Notes: generated by a model from the sequence alone, not told the origin. DNA of 41,003 nt from WHSM01 sp050701635 (GCA_050701635.1 JBOGDF010000003.1:1-41003); one strand, 5' to 3'. Counted from the stretch's first letter, positions 1 to 8,046 are shown. Numbers and translations: made by a program.

Positions 1-525
1 CCGCTCCCGGAGCGCCCCAACCCGTACGCCCGGCGCGGCACCGCGTTCCACCGCTGGATCGAGCAGCGGTACGGCGGCGACCGGCTGCTCGACCTCGACG
101 AGCTGCCCGGCGCGGCCGACGAGGGCGCCGCCCCCGACGAGCTGCTCGACCAGCTGAAAGCGGCGTTCCTGACCAGCGAGTGGGCGGACCGTACGCCGGC
201 CGCGGTGGAGGTCCCGTTCACCACCGTGCTGGACGGCGTCGTGGTACGCGGACGGATCGACGCGGTGTTCGCGGAGGAGACCGCGCAGGGCCGCAGCTAC
301 GACGTGATCGACTGGAAGACCGGGAAACGCCCCACCGGGCGGGACGCCGAGGCGGCGGCGGTGCAGCTGGCGGCGTACCGGCTGGCGTGGGCGGAGCTGG
401 CCGGGGTGCCGACCGAGCGGGTACGCGCCGGCTTCCACTACGTGATGGACGGCGTCACCGTACGCCCGGAGCAGCTGCTCGACGCCGTGGCGCTGGAGGC
501 TCTGGTAGCGCGACAAGGACGCTGA
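1..525 (+). CDS. C-terminal part of an AdnB/AddAB-type ATP-dependent helicase-nuclease (5' end outside window)
   Basis: The reading frame is open from base 1 to the TGA at 523-525 and encodes the last 174 residues of a larger protein. It shows the RecB-family PD-(D/E)XK nuclease pattern: GTAFHRWIEQR near residue 13, then RGRIDAVF, DVIDWKTGKRP (catalytic Asp and Lys in DWKTGK) and QLAAYRLAW. In actinobacteria this nuclease sits at the C-terminus of UvrD-like AdnA/AdnB subunits that resect double-strand breaks. The fragment looks more like the AdnB-type subunit, but the helicase motifs lie outside the window, so subunit identity is inference. Its 3' end overlaps the 3' end of the convergent membrane-protein gene by about 70 bp. 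Confidence 0.8.
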   Translation, partial: PLPERPNPYARRGTAFHRWIEQRYGGDRLLDLDELPGAADEGAAPDELLDQLKAAFLTSEWADRTPAAVEVPFTTVLDGVVVRGRIDAVFAEETAQGRSYDVIDWKTGKRPTGRDAEAAAVQLAAYRLAWAELAGVPTERVRAGFHYVMDGVTVRPEQLLDAVALEALVARQGR

Positions 526-925
526 CAGCCAGCGCCGCCAGCACCAGGTTGCTGCCCAGCGAGGCGGTCAGCGCCGCCTCCACCCAGCCCGGCGGCGGCC
601 CGACCCGCCACTCCTTCAGCTCCATCAGGAAGAACAGGAACCCGGTCCCGAGCGCGCTCAGCAGCGCCAGCGGTACGTAGCAGAACATCGCCCATCCGAG
701 CCGCTGCCGGGTACGGGCGCCGCCCCGGGACCACGCCAGGGTGACCGCCAGCAGCGTGATCCCGAGCGCGTCGCGTACCAGCGGATACCCGATCCAGATC
801 GCCTCCGGGGTGGCGTCGAACTGGCTGGCCCAGACCGCCCAGCCCGCGGCGGCGGTGTCCAGCAGCAGGTTGAGGGCGGCGATCCCGGCCCCGATCCGGA
901 TCAGCAGCATGCCCATGGTGGTCAC
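455..925 (-). CDS. Small polytopic membrane protein of unknown function
   Basis: This 156-residue protein has about four hydrophobic segments (roughly residues 5-30, 43-63, 75-98 and 120-142) separated by short charged loops. A basic, proline-rich C-terminal tail follows. I do not recognise the family. The first possible start is GTG at 925; ATG codons at 916 and 910 are equally plausible because no Shine-Dalgarno sequence decides between them. It is convergent with the helicase-nuclease gene and overlaps its 3' end by about 70 bp. It is divergent from the next gene, whose start lies 40 bp away, so the two share a short promoter region. The hydrophobic pattern supports a real gene; function is unknown. 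Confidence 0.65.
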   Translation of the reverse strand: MTTMGMLLIRIGAGIAALNLLLDTAAAGWAVWASQFDATPEAIWIGYPLVRDALGITLLAVTLAWSRGGARTRQRLGWAMFCYVPLALLSALGTGFLFFLMELKEWRVGPPPGWVEAALTASLGSNLVLAALAVSVLVALPEPPAPRRRAAAPGVR

Positions 926-964
926 CGTACCGGCGTGACCGTACCGGTTACCGTCTGCGGTGAG

Positions 965-1876
965 ATGACCGAGAATCCTGACGGCTCGCCCTGGGCACGT
1001 CCCGACGCCGTGGACCAGCCATCGGCGGCTGCCCCGTTGACGCCGCCCACTGGGCTGGCCGCCGGCGCGGTGACCCGTACCAGCTATCCGGAGGTCACGG
1101 CCGGCCCGCTGGCGGAGCGGCGGTCACCGCGTACCACCGTGATGTTCTCGGTGGCCGCGGCCGGGCTGCTCGCGATCGGCCTGGTGGTGGTCCTGGTCCT
1201 AGCCTTCAACGGTACGTTCGCCGGACCGCGTTCCGGGGTCGGGCCGCTCGGGGCGGATGCGGTGGACGACGACGCGCCGGAGCTGGCGAAGCGGTGCCCG
1301 CCGCCGACCGCCACCGGCAACCCGGACTACGCCGAGCCGGAGCCGCCGCCGCCCGGTGCGCGCACCGTGGACGAGGACGCCGGCATCTCGTACGCCGCGT
1401 ACGGCGACCCCTGGCAGCCGTGGCGCGCCGACTGGAGCGGCGGCGACCTGAACGTGCACTACCGGGTGGGGCAGCACTTCGTCACCGAGATCTACTCCGG
1501 CGGCGACTACCACGCCTCGATCCTGTCCGGCTCGGTGCCCGCCACCGTGAACGACGGGACGGCGCTGGACCTCAAGTGCACTGGCCGGCTGGTGACCGCC
1601 GACGTACGCCGCTCGTACTACCCGGACGGCAACCAGATCAAGCAGCAGCGGGACGAGCAGGTGACGCTGGGCGGCCGTCCCGCCTGGGTGTCGGTCTTCC
1701 GACTGCACTTCAACGAGCCGGGGTTGAAGGCGAAGAGCGAGCTGGTCGCGGTGGTGCTGATCGACGTCGGACGGGCCGAGGCGGCGGTACTTTACGTGTC
1801 GATCCCGGACACCCACAAGCAGCACGACCATGTGGTCGATGACGTCATCGAGTCGGTACGCCCCGTGTCCCAGTGA
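965..1876 (+). CDS. Single-pass membrane-anchored protein with extracytoplasmic domain, unknown function
   Basis: The ATG at 965 gives a 303-residue protein; an in-frame GTG at 935 would add ten residues of untypical composition. A cytoplasmic N-terminus rich in Pro, Ala and Thr (about 55 residues) leads to one transmembrane helix (about residues 58-80, TVMFSVAAAGLLAIGLVVVL). A roughly 215-residue exported domain follows, with two cysteines, a Pro-rich stretch (PEPEPPPPG-like) and a Trp-rich start (WQPWRADWSGG). This layout is common among actinobacterial membrane proteins of unknown function. It ends 17 bp before the M16 peptidase gene, but that gene appears to have its own promoter. Confidence 0.75.
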   Translation: MTENPDGSPWARPDAVDQPSAAAPLTPPTGLAAGAVTRTSYPEVTAGPLAERRSPRTTVMFSVAAAGLLAIGLVVVLVLAFNGTFAGPRSGVGPLGADAVDDDAPELAKRCPPPTATGNPDYAEPEPPPPGARTVDEDAGISYAAYGDPWQPWRADWSGGDLNVHYRVGQHFVTEIYSGGDYHASILSGSVPATVNDGTALDLKCTGRLVTADVRRSYYPDGNQIKQQRDEQVTLGGRPAWVSVFRLHFNEPGLKAKSELVAVVLIDVGRAEAAVLYVSIPDTHKQHDHVVDDVIESVRPVSQ

Positions 1877-1881
1877 CCAGC

Positions 1882-1887
1882 TAGGGT
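1882..1887 (+). promoter_or_regulatory. Putative -10 hexamer TAGGGT for a leaderless M16 transcript
   Basis: TAGGGT fits the actinobacterial TANNNT -10 pattern and lies six bases before the GTG at 1894. Transcription would then begin at or very near the start codon. No Shine-Dalgarno sequence precedes the gene, which agrees with a leaderless mRNA. No convincing -35 element is visible. Confidence 0.45.
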
Positions 1888-1893
1888 CGACTG

Positions 1894-3225
1894 GTGCCAG
1901 CTCACGACAACTCTCGCGTCGACATCCCTCCCACGGCGTACCCCCTGGAGCGGTTCACCCTCGGCAACGGGCTGCGAGTGGTGCTCGCCCCCGACACCAG
2001 CGCGCCCGTGGTCGGCGTCGCGGTGGTGTATGACGTGGGCATCCGCTCCGAGCCGGAAGGCCGTACCGGGTTCGCCCACCTGTTCGAGCATCTGATGTTC
2101 CAGGGCTCGGAGAATCTGGAGAAGCTGGAGCACTTCCGGCATGTCCAGGCCTCCGGGGGTACGTTCAACGGCTCCACGCACCTCGACTACACCGACTACT
2201 ACGAGATGCTGCCGTCGAACGCGCTGGAGCGGGCGCTGTTCCTGGAGGCGGACCGGATGCGGTCGCCCCGGATCACCGAGGAGAACCTGCAGAACCAGAT
2301 CGACGTGGTGAAGCAGGAGATCCGGGTCAACGTACTGAACCGCCCGTACGGCGGGTTTCCGTGGCTGAAGCTGCCGCCGGTCATGTTCGACACCTTCCCG
2401 AACGCCCACGACGGGTACGGCTCCTTCGAAGACCTGGAGGCGGCCACCGTCGCCGACGCCGCCGACTTCTTCGCGAAGTTCTACCCGCCGAGCAACGCGG
2501 TGCTGGCGGTCGCCGGCGACCTGGACGTGGCGGAGGCGACGCGGCTGGTGGAGCGCCACTTCGGCGACATTCCAGGCCGTTCCGCGCCGCTGCGCCCCAA
2601 CTTCGACGAGCCGGACCTCACCGCCGAGCGGCGCGCCAGCTACACCGACTCGTACGCCCCGCTGCCCGCGGTGGCGAGCGCCTGGCGGGTGCCGGACCCG
2701 ATCACCGACTTCACCGGCTACCTGCCGTACGTGGTGCTGGCCGAGGTGCTCACCGACGGCGACGCCGCCCGGCTGCAGCAGCGGCTGGTGCTCACCGACC
2801 GCTCGGCGACCAGCGTCAGCGGCTACATCGGCTTCATGGGTGAGCCCTTCGAGGTACGCGACCCCACCGCGCTGCTGCTGCAGGCGCACCTGCCCCCGGA
2901 CGGCGACGTGGACAAGGTGCTGCTCAGCGTCGACCAGGAGCTGGAGCGGCTGTCCACCGAGGGGCTCGACGACGGCGAGCTGGCGCGGGTGGCGGCCCGG
3001 ATCGGCACCCACCTGCTGCGCGACGTCGACTCGGTGCTGGGCCGCACCCTGCAGATGGCGGTGATCGAGCAGCAACGCGGCGCCGACGGCCCCGGAGCGG
3101 CGCTGCTCAACGACATTCCCAAGCTGATCGGTGAGGTGACCGCGGACCAGGTGGTGGCGGCCGCCGCCAGCCTCACCCCGCAGCGCCGGGCCTCGGTCGA
3201 GGTCATCCCTGGAGGTGCCGAGTGA
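1894..3225 (+). CDS. M16 family zinc metallopeptidase, catalytic subunit
   Basis: This 443-residue protein starts at GTG 1894. It carries the inverted zinc motif HLFEH (His62, Glu65 catalytic, His66) and the third metal ligand Glu142 in VVKQEIR, exactly 76 residues after His66 as the M16 signature HxxEH-x76-E requires. The N-terminal strand LGNGLRVVLAPD and the C-terminal M16 domain (about residues 185-370) complete the pitrilysin/insulinase fold. There is no signal peptide, so it is probably cytoplasmic. Its TGA overlaps the GTG of the next gene, which encodes a motif-less paralogue. This is the arrangement of bacterial two-chain M16 proteases related to mitochondrial processing peptidase. 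The substrate is unknown; peptide clearance is a reasonable guess. Confidence 0.92.
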   Translation: MPAHDNSRVDIPPTAYPLERFTLGNGLRVVLAPDTSAPVVGVAVVYDVGIRSEPEGRTGFAHLFEHLMFQGSENLEKLEHFRHVQASGGTFNGSTHLDYTDYYEMLPSNALERALFLEADRMRSPRITEENLQNQIDVVKQEIRVNVLNRPYGGFPWLKLPPVMFDTFPNAHDGYGSFEDLEAATVADAADFFAKFYPPSNAVLAVAGDLDVAEATRLVERHFGDIPGRSAPLRPNFDEPDLTAERRASYTDSYAPLPAVASAWRVPDPITDFTGYLPYVVLAEVLTDGDAARLQQRLVLTDRSATSVSGYIGFMGEPFEVRDPTALLLQAHLPPDGDVDKVLLSVDQELERLSTEGLDDGELARVAARIGTHLLRDVDSVLGRTLQMAVIEQQRGADGPGAALLNDIPKLIGEVTADQVVAAAASLTPQRRASVEVIPGGAE

Positions 3226-4541
3226 GCCAGCCGAAGCGGACCCTGCCCGACCTGGGGCCGGCCACCGAGCTGCGGCTGCCGGAGGCGGCGGAGCGCACCC
3301 TGTCCAACGGGCTGACCGTGATCGTGGTGCCGCGCCCGTCGGTGCCGCTGGTGGAGCTGCGGCTGCGGGTGCCGTTCGCCCGGGCCCACCTGGCGCGCTC
3401 GTCGGTGCTGGCTCAGACCCTGCTCTCCGGCACCGACACGATGTCCACAGTGGACATCGCGGTCGAGCTGCAGAAGATCGGTGGCGGGCTGTCCGCGAGC
3501 ACCGACCCGGACCGGCTGCTGGTCTCCGGTGACGCGCTGGCCCCCGAGCTGCCCCGGCTGCTGGAGCTGCTGGCCGAGGTGCTCACCGGGGCGGCGTACC
3601 CGGCGCACGAGGTGGCGACGGAGCGGGAGCGGCTCGCCGACCGGATCCGGGTGGCGCTCACTCAGCCCGCCCACCTGGCCCGGGTGGCGCTGCTGAAGCG
3701 GGTGTACGGGCGGCACCCGTACGCGGTACAGACCCCGTCCCCGGAGCAGGTGCTCGCCGTACGGTCGGGTGGCCTGCGGCAGCTGCACGCCGAGCGGGTG
3801 CACTCCGGCGGCGCCACGTTGACGCTGGTGGGCGACCTGGATCCGGCGCGCGCGCTGGACGACGCGGAGCGGCTGCTGGGGCGCTGGGAGGGCGGCGGCG
3901 AGACCGTCGAGCTGCCCCCGGTGCCGGAGCTGAAGCCGGGGCCGCTGACGCTGGTGCACCGGGAGGGCTCGGTGCAGTCGTCGCTGCGGATCGCGTTCGG
4001 CGGGGTGGACCGTACCCACCCCGACCACGCCGCGCTGCAGCTGGCCAACCTGGTCTTCGGCGGCTACTTCTCCTCCCGCTGGGTGGAGAACATCCGGGAG
4101 GACAAGGGCTACACGTACTCGCCGCGTTCCGCGTTGGAGCACTCGGTGGCCGGCTCCACGCTGGTGCTCTCCGCCGACGTGTCCACCGAGGTGACCGCGC
4201 CGTCGCTGCTGGAGACCGAGTACGAGCTGGGCCGCATCGCCAGCCTCCCGGTCACCGAGCAGGAGCTGGAGCAGGCCCGGCAGTACGCGCTCGGGACGCT
4301 GCAGCTCGGGCTCGCCACCCAGGCGGGGCTGGCCGGCCTGGCCAGCATGCTCGCCGGCTTCGGCCTGCGGCTGGACTGGCTGGCCGACCACCGGCAGCGG
4401 CTCGCCGAGGCCACCCAGGCCGACGTGTACGCCGCCGCCCACCGCTACCTGGCCCCCACCCACGCCGCCACCGTGGTGATCGGCGACGCCGAGCAGGTCG
4501 AGGCGCCGCTGCGCGCCCTCACCGACGTACGCCGCGCCTGA
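3222..4541 (+). CDS. M16 family peptidase-like protein, non-catalytic partner subunit
   Basis: This 439-residue paralogue of the preceding gene has the M16 strand LSNGLTVIVVPRPS near residue 27. Where the zinc site should be it reads HLARS (residues 56-60), so the catalytic Glu and second His are lost. The C-terminal half keeps the conserved region NIREDKGYTYSPRSALEH, which in this family binds substrate and contacts the partner. It should therefore act as the regulatory or alpha-like chain of a heterodimer with the upstream HLFEH subunit. The GTGA overlap (3222-3225) implies translational coupling and near-equal synthesis. Heterodimer formation is inferred from known two-chain M16 enzymes. 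Confidence 0.9.
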   Translation: MSQPKRTLPDLGPATELRLPEAAERTLSNGLTVIVVPRPSVPLVELRLRVPFARAHLARSSVLAQTLLSGTDTMSTVDIAVELQKIGGGLSASTDPDRLLVSGDALAPELPRLLELLAEVLTGAAYPAHEVATERERLADRIRVALTQPAHLARVALLKRVYGRHPYAVQTPSPEQVLAVRSGGLRQLHAERVHSGGATLTLVGDLDPARALDDAERLLGRWEGGGETVELPPVPELKPGPLTLVHREGSVQSSLRIAFGGVDRTHPDHAALQLANLVFGGYFSSRWVENIREDKGYTYSPRSALEHSVAGSTLVLSADVSTEVTAPSLLETEYELGRIASLPVTEQELEQARQYALGTLQLGLATQAGLAGLASMLAGFGLRLDWLADHRQRLAEATQADVYAAAHRYLAPTHAATVVIGDAEQVEAPLRALTDVRRA

Positions 4542-4546
4542 CCCGC

Positions 4547-4604
4547 CCATGATCATGGGGCCCTTCATGTAGCCATGACTGCATTAAGGGCCCCATGATC
4601 ATGG
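4547..4604. repeat. 58-bp palindromic repeat, copy 1 (REP-like)
   Basis: A perfect 19-bp inverted repeat (CCATGATCATGGGGCCCTT at 4547-4565 with its complement at 4586-4604) encloses a 20-base centre that is itself nearly palindromic around CATG. It begins five bases after the stop of the M16 partner gene. A second copy lies at 5641-5698, so the two bracket the AbiEi-like gene. It could act as a terminator-type hairpin, but there is no T-run. The sequence elements look like a dispersed intergenic palindrome. Confidence 0.85.
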
Positions 4605-4608
4605 TTGG

Positions 4609-4637
4609 AGTTTCCACAGGGGCACCGGTTATCCACA
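4609..4637 (+). promoter_or_regulatory. Consensus DnaA box (TTATCCACA) with a neighbouring near-match
   Basis: TTATCCACA at 4629-4637 matches the classical DnaA-box consensus exactly. GTTTCCACA at 4609-4617 matches 7 of 9. Both lie between the palindrome and the start of the AbiEi-like gene. In DNA this GC-rich a 9-mer with six A/T bases is not expected often. There is no array of boxes and no dnaA/dnaN nearby, so this is not a replication origin. A role in DnaA-linked control of the downstream gene is speculation. Confidence 0.35.
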
Positions 4638-4691
4638 TTCGGAGGGTTCGGTGGTGGCTCCGCGGGGACGCGCGATGCACACTTCCCGGTC

Positions 4692-5603
4692 ATGCGATCG
4701 AACAGTCGTACGGGGCCGTGGGCGGCAACCGATGTGCTCACTCACCAGCAGCAGATCGTCCGCCGGGACCAGCTTCTCGCTGTTGGCGTCAGCGAGGGCC
4801 TGCTTCGCTGGCGCCTGGAACGTGGTCGCTGGCAGACCGTGCTGCCGTCGGTGTACGCAACGTTCCGTGGGGCGCTGACACCCGATCAGCGAGTTGTGGC
4901 AGCACACCTGTACGCGGGCGATACGTCTCAGGTCACGGGTCCGGCGGCACTGCGGCGGCACGGCCTGCGCTACGTACCTGACGACACGCGGGTGCACGTA
5001 TTGATCCCGTACGGCAGCCGTCGGGCGTCGCGAGACTTCGTGGTGGTGAACCGTACCGACAGGCTTGAGGCGAGTCCGTTGGAATGCGGCGCGATCCGGC
5101 TCTGCTCGGTGGCGAGGTCAGTCGCCGATACGTGTCGCGGACTAACCTCCTTGCGACCTGTGAGGGCGCTGGTGGCCGAGGCGGTGCAGCGCAACCTGAC
5201 GACCGTGTCGGCGCTGCGAGATGAACTGACGCGTGGTCCGCGACGCGGAAGCCGCCTGCTGAGGTACACGCTGTCGGAAGTGAGCGACGGGGTTCGCTCG
5301 TCTCCGGAGGCCGAGCTGCGTGCGATTCTCCGCAACGCTGGAATAGAGGCGCCTGTGCACTGGAACCCGGAGTTACGGGACGCCCACCACAACCGGCTTC
5401 CGAGCCCGGACGGTTGGATTGACGAGGTTGGCATCGCGATCGAGGTCGACTCCAGGGAGTACCACCTCTCGCCCGAGGACTGGGCTCGCACCATCGATCG
5501 CCACAACCAACTCGTCGAGCATGGCGCGCTCGTCCTGCATTTCACTCCGCGACGTATCCGCCGCGACCCGCGTGGCGTACGCGATGCGATGAAACGCGCC
5601 TAA
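4692..5603 (+). CDS. AbiEi-type antitoxin-like protein with C-terminal DUF559/Vsr-like endonuclease fold
   Basis: The ATG at 4692 gives 303 residues; an upstream in-frame TTG at 4605 is less likely. The N-terminus (about residues 15-60, QQQIVRRDQLLAVGVSEGLL, then GRWQTVLPSVYA) resembles the winged-helix domain of AbiEi antitoxins. The C-terminal 100 residues resemble DUF559, a PD-(D/E)XK relative: SSPEAELRAILRNAG, then GWIDEVGIAIEVDSREYH and a final LVLHFTPRRI strand. No AbiEii-type nucleotidyltransferase toxin is adjacent, so a toxin-antitoxin role is not shown. Codon choice appears less GC-extreme than in neighbouring genes, and the gene sits between two 58-bp palindromes. Both features suggest acquisition. 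The function is unknown; nuclease activity is possible because the Asp/Glu positions of the fold are present. Confidence 0.75.
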   Translation: MRSNSRTGPWAATDVLTHQQQIVRRDQLLAVGVSEGLLRWRLERGRWQTVLPSVYATFRGALTPDQRVVAAHLYAGDTSQVTGPAALRRHGLRYVPDDTRVHVLIPYGSRRASRDFVVVNRTDRLEASPLECGAIRLCSVARSVADTCRGLTSLRPVRALVAEAVQRNLTTVSALRDELTRGPRRGSRLLRYTLSEVSDGVRSSPEAELRAILRNAGIEAPVHWNPELRDAHHNRLPSPDGWIDEVGIAIEVDSREYHLSPEDWARTIDRHNQLVEHGALVLHFTPRRIRRDPRGVRDAMKRA

Positions 5604-5640
5604 GAGCAGCGCCGTGCGTCGGGTGCGACCGCGAGCATCA

Positions 5641-5698
5641 CCATGATCATGGGCACCACCATGTAGTCATGACTACATGAAGGGCCCCATGATCTTGG
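5641..5698. repeat. 58-bp palindromic repeat, copy 2 (REP-like)
   Basis: This is the second copy of the 4547-4604 element, same length and orientation-neutral. Here the centre is intact (ATGTAGTCATGACTACAT is a perfect palindrome at 5661-5678). The left arm is altered at 5654-5659 and one base differs in the right arm. Copy 1 has the intact arms and an altered centre, so the inferred ancestral sequence is a perfect 58-bp palindrome. It lies between the stops of the convergent AbiEi-like and MMPL genes. Confidence 0.85.
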
Positions 5699-5718
5699 TC
5701 GTAGCGTTGCTCGTAGCG

Positions 5719-7902
5719 CTAGCGGACGCCGGCCAGCTGCGGAGTGGCGGGCGCGGCCGGGGTGTCGGATTCGCGGATGCCGTAGCGGGCGTACAGGCCT
5801 CGCAGCGGGCGGGGTAGCCACCAGTTGTAGCGGCCGAGCAGGCGCATGGTGGCGGGGACCAGCAGCATCCGTACCAGGGTGGCGTCGACCAGGATCGCGA
5901 CCATCATGCCGAGCCCGACCATCTTGATCATGGTGATCCCGGAGGTGGCGAATGCGGCGACTACGACCACCAGCAGCAACGCGGCAGCGGTGATGATCCG
6001 GCCGGTACGCTGCACCCCGCTCGCCACCGCCGCGGTGTTGTCACCGAGCAGGTCCCACTGCTCCCGCACCCGGGAGAGCAGGAACACCTCGTAGTCCATC
6101 GACAGCCCGAACAGGATCGCCAGCATCAGGATCGGCTGGGTCGCCTCCAGGAAGCCGGTGGAGGTGAAGCCCAGCACGTCGGCGAAGTTGCCGTCCTGGA
6201 ACACCCACACCACCGCGCCGAACGAGGCTCCGATCGACAGCAGGTTCATCACGATCGCCTTCAGCGGCAGCACGATCGAGCCGAACGCGGCGAACAGCAG
6301 CACGAACGTCACTCCGGCCACGATCAGCGCCATCCACGGCAGCCGTTGCCCGAGCCCGGCCAGCAGGTCGACCAGCTCGGCGGTGCCGCCGCCGACCAGC
6401 ACTTCTGAACCCTTCGGCGCCTGGCGGTCCCGGATGTCCGCGACCACGTCACGCGCCTCGGTGGAGGTGAACGCACCGCGGTACGTCACGGTGATCACCG
6501 TGGAGTCGTCCCGGGTTCCGGTCGGTACGGCGTCGCGTACCCCCGGAATGGTTTTCAGCTCTTGCGCGAACTGGGCGGCCTCGGGTGCGCTGGCGCCGCT
6601 GACCAGCACCACGATCGGGTTGGGCTGTCCGTTGTCGAACTCGTCCCGGAGCCGTTCGGAGACCACCCGGCTCTCAGTGCCCTCCGGCAGCACCCGCTCG
6701 TCGACGCCGCCGAACTCGACGCGTACGAACGGAACCGCCAGGAACACCAGCACCGCGGTGGTGATCAGCGCGAACCCGACCGGGCGGCGCATCACGGCGT
6801 GCGCGATCCGGGCCCACGCGCCGGTCTCGGTCGCGTTCGCCACCGCACCGGTCACGGTGGGTACGCCGCGCCGCGCACCGCGCCGGGCCCACGGCAGCCG
6901 CAGCGCGTCGATCCGGTGCCCCAGTACGCCGAGCAGCGCCGGCAGCACGGTGAGGCTGGCGAGCATCGCGACCAGCACCGCGGCTATCCCGCCCAGCCCC
7001 ATGGAGCGCAGGAACACCTGCGGGAAGATCAGCAGACCGGCCAGCGCGAGCGCCACGGTGACCCCGGAGACGGCGACCGTACGGCCCGCGGTCGCCATGG
7101 TGCGGGCGATCGCGTCGGGCACGGCGCGGCCGGTGTCGAGCTCCTCCCGGAACCGGCTCACCACGAACAACGCGTAGTCGATCGCGAGCCCCAGCCCGAG
7201 CAGCGTGATCATGTTGATCGAGAACACCGACACGTCGGTGAAGCTGGTCAGCACCCGTACCACGGTGAACGCGCCGAGGATGGCGAGCCCGCCGACCAGC
7301 AGGGGAGTGGAGGCGGCGACCAGGCTGCCGAACACCAGCGCGAGCAGCACCAGCAGGATCGGCATCGAGATCATCTCGGCCCGGGCGATGTCGGAGGAGA
7401 CCTGGGAGTTGACGTCCAGGAACACCGCGCTGGGGCCGCCCACCTCGGTGGTCAGGCCGTCGGCGGCGAGCGCGTCGCGTACCTCCCGTACGGTCTCGGT
7501 CTCGAACTCCTCGTCGAGCTGTACGGCGACGTACGTGGCGTGGTCGTCCTGGGAGACCAGCGCCGGGTTCTTCGTGTCGTAGAAGGTGGCCACGCCGGCG
7601 ACGCCGTCCTGGTTGCCGGCGCGCGCGGCGGCCGCCGTGACGGCGTCGCGGAACGCGGGATCGGTGACCCGCAGCTGGTCGTCGGAGTAGAGCGCGATCA
7701 GGTCGACGCTCTGGTCGCCCAGCTCGTCCTCGATCCGCTCGGTGGCCCGGTCGGACTCGCTGCCCGGGTGGTCGAAGCCGCCACCGACCAGCTCGTTGAA
7801 CACGCCGGTGCCCCAGACCGAGGCGAACGCCACGAACGCCAGCGCCGCGAGCAACACCGGCCAGCGGAGCCGGTGGACCGTCTTTCCCCACCACGCGAAC
7901 AC
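5719..7902 (-). CDS. MMPL family RND-type transporter
   Basis: This 727-residue inner-membrane protein shows the duplicated MMPL plan. One helix at about residues 15-34 is followed by an extracytoplasmic domain to about residue 175, then a five-helix bundle. The second half repeats this (helix near 375-395, loop to about 520, helices 525-690). The signature Asp-Tyr pairs of the proton relay are present in both halves: GLAIDYALFVVSRFREEL (Asp242-Tyr243) and FGLSMDYEVFLLSRVREQ (Asp603-Tyr604). The length fits drug or lipid exporters of the ActII-3/YdfJ group rather than the roughly 950-residue mycobacterial MmpL proteins. It starts at GTG 7902, preceded by GGAGGGAG. The gene is divergent from a TetR regulator that probably controls it. 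The substrate is unknown. Confidence 0.93.
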   Translation of the reverse strand: MFAWWGKTVHRLRWPVLLAALAFVAFASVWGTGVFNELVGGGFDHPGSESDRATERIEDELGDQSVDLIALYSDDQLRVTDPAFRDAVTAAAARAGNQDGVAGVATFYDTKNPALVSQDDHATYVAVQLDEEFETETVREVRDALAADGLTTEVGGPSAVFLDVNSQVSSDIARAEMISMPILLVLLALVFGSLVAASTPLLVGGLAILGAFTVVRVLTSFTDVSVFSINMITLLGLGLAIDYALFVVSRFREELDTGRAVPDAIARTMATAGRTVAVSGVTVALALAGLLIFPQVFLRSMGLGGIAAVLVAMLASLTVLPALLGVLGHRIDALRLPWARRGARRGVPTVTGAVANATETGAWARIAHAVMRRPVGFALITTAVLVFLAVPFVRVEFGGVDERVLPEGTESRVVSERLRDEFDNGQPNPIVVLVSGASAPEAAQFAQELKTIPGVRDAVPTGTRDDSTVITVTYRGAFTSTEARDVVADIRDRQAPKGSEVLVGGGTAELVDLLAGLGQRLPWMALIVAGVTFVLLFAAFGSIVLPLKAIVMNLLSIGASFGAVVWVFQDGNFADVLGFTSTGFLEATQPILMLAILFGLSMDYEVFLLSRVREQWDLLGDNTAAVASGVQRTGRIITAAALLLVVVVAAFATSGITMIKMVGLGMMVAILVDATLVRMLLVPATMRLLGRYNWWLPRPLRGLYARYGIRESDTPAAPATPQLAGVR

Positions 7903-7929
7903 GATGCGTACTCCCTCCGGGGGCTCTTC

Positions 7930-7973
7930 GTCATATGCTGTGTAAGCCAGTTACCCAAGTTACAGGTGTTTAC
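7930..7973. promoter_or_regulatory. MMPL promoter with overlapping repeat-rich operator candidate
   Basis: On the minus strand TTGGGT (7958-7953) and TATGAC (7935-7930) are separated by 17 bases, a reasonable -35/-10 pair for the MMPL gene. The same stretch holds clustered related half-sites on the plus strand: TGTAA at 7941, GTTAC at 7950, GTTACA at 7959 and GTTTAC at 7968. TGTAA and TTACA (7941-7945 and 7960-7964) form the ends of a 24-bp inverted repeat that covers the promoter. A TetR protein bound here would block polymerase. Binding is inference from divergent gene arrangement. Confidence 0.45.
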
Positions 7974-8046
7974 TATTGCGTACGGCGTAAGCGATGGTCA
8001 ATCCGTCTGACGGTGGAGCCCGACACATCGCCCGGTGGAGGTGCGG

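Noticed and set aside
4609..4637. Replication origin suggested by a perfect DnaA box
   Set aside because: Only one consensus and one weak box are present, with no dnaA, dnaN or AT-rich unwinding region.
4692..5603. Complete type IV AbiE toxin-antitoxin system
   Set aside because: No AbiEii nucleotidyltransferase toxin lies beside the gene; the neighbour on each side is a palindrome and then an unrelated gene.
6158..8010. Plus-strand open frames opposite the MMPL gene
   Set aside because: Antisense shadows; the minus strand has unambiguous MMPL motifs throughout.
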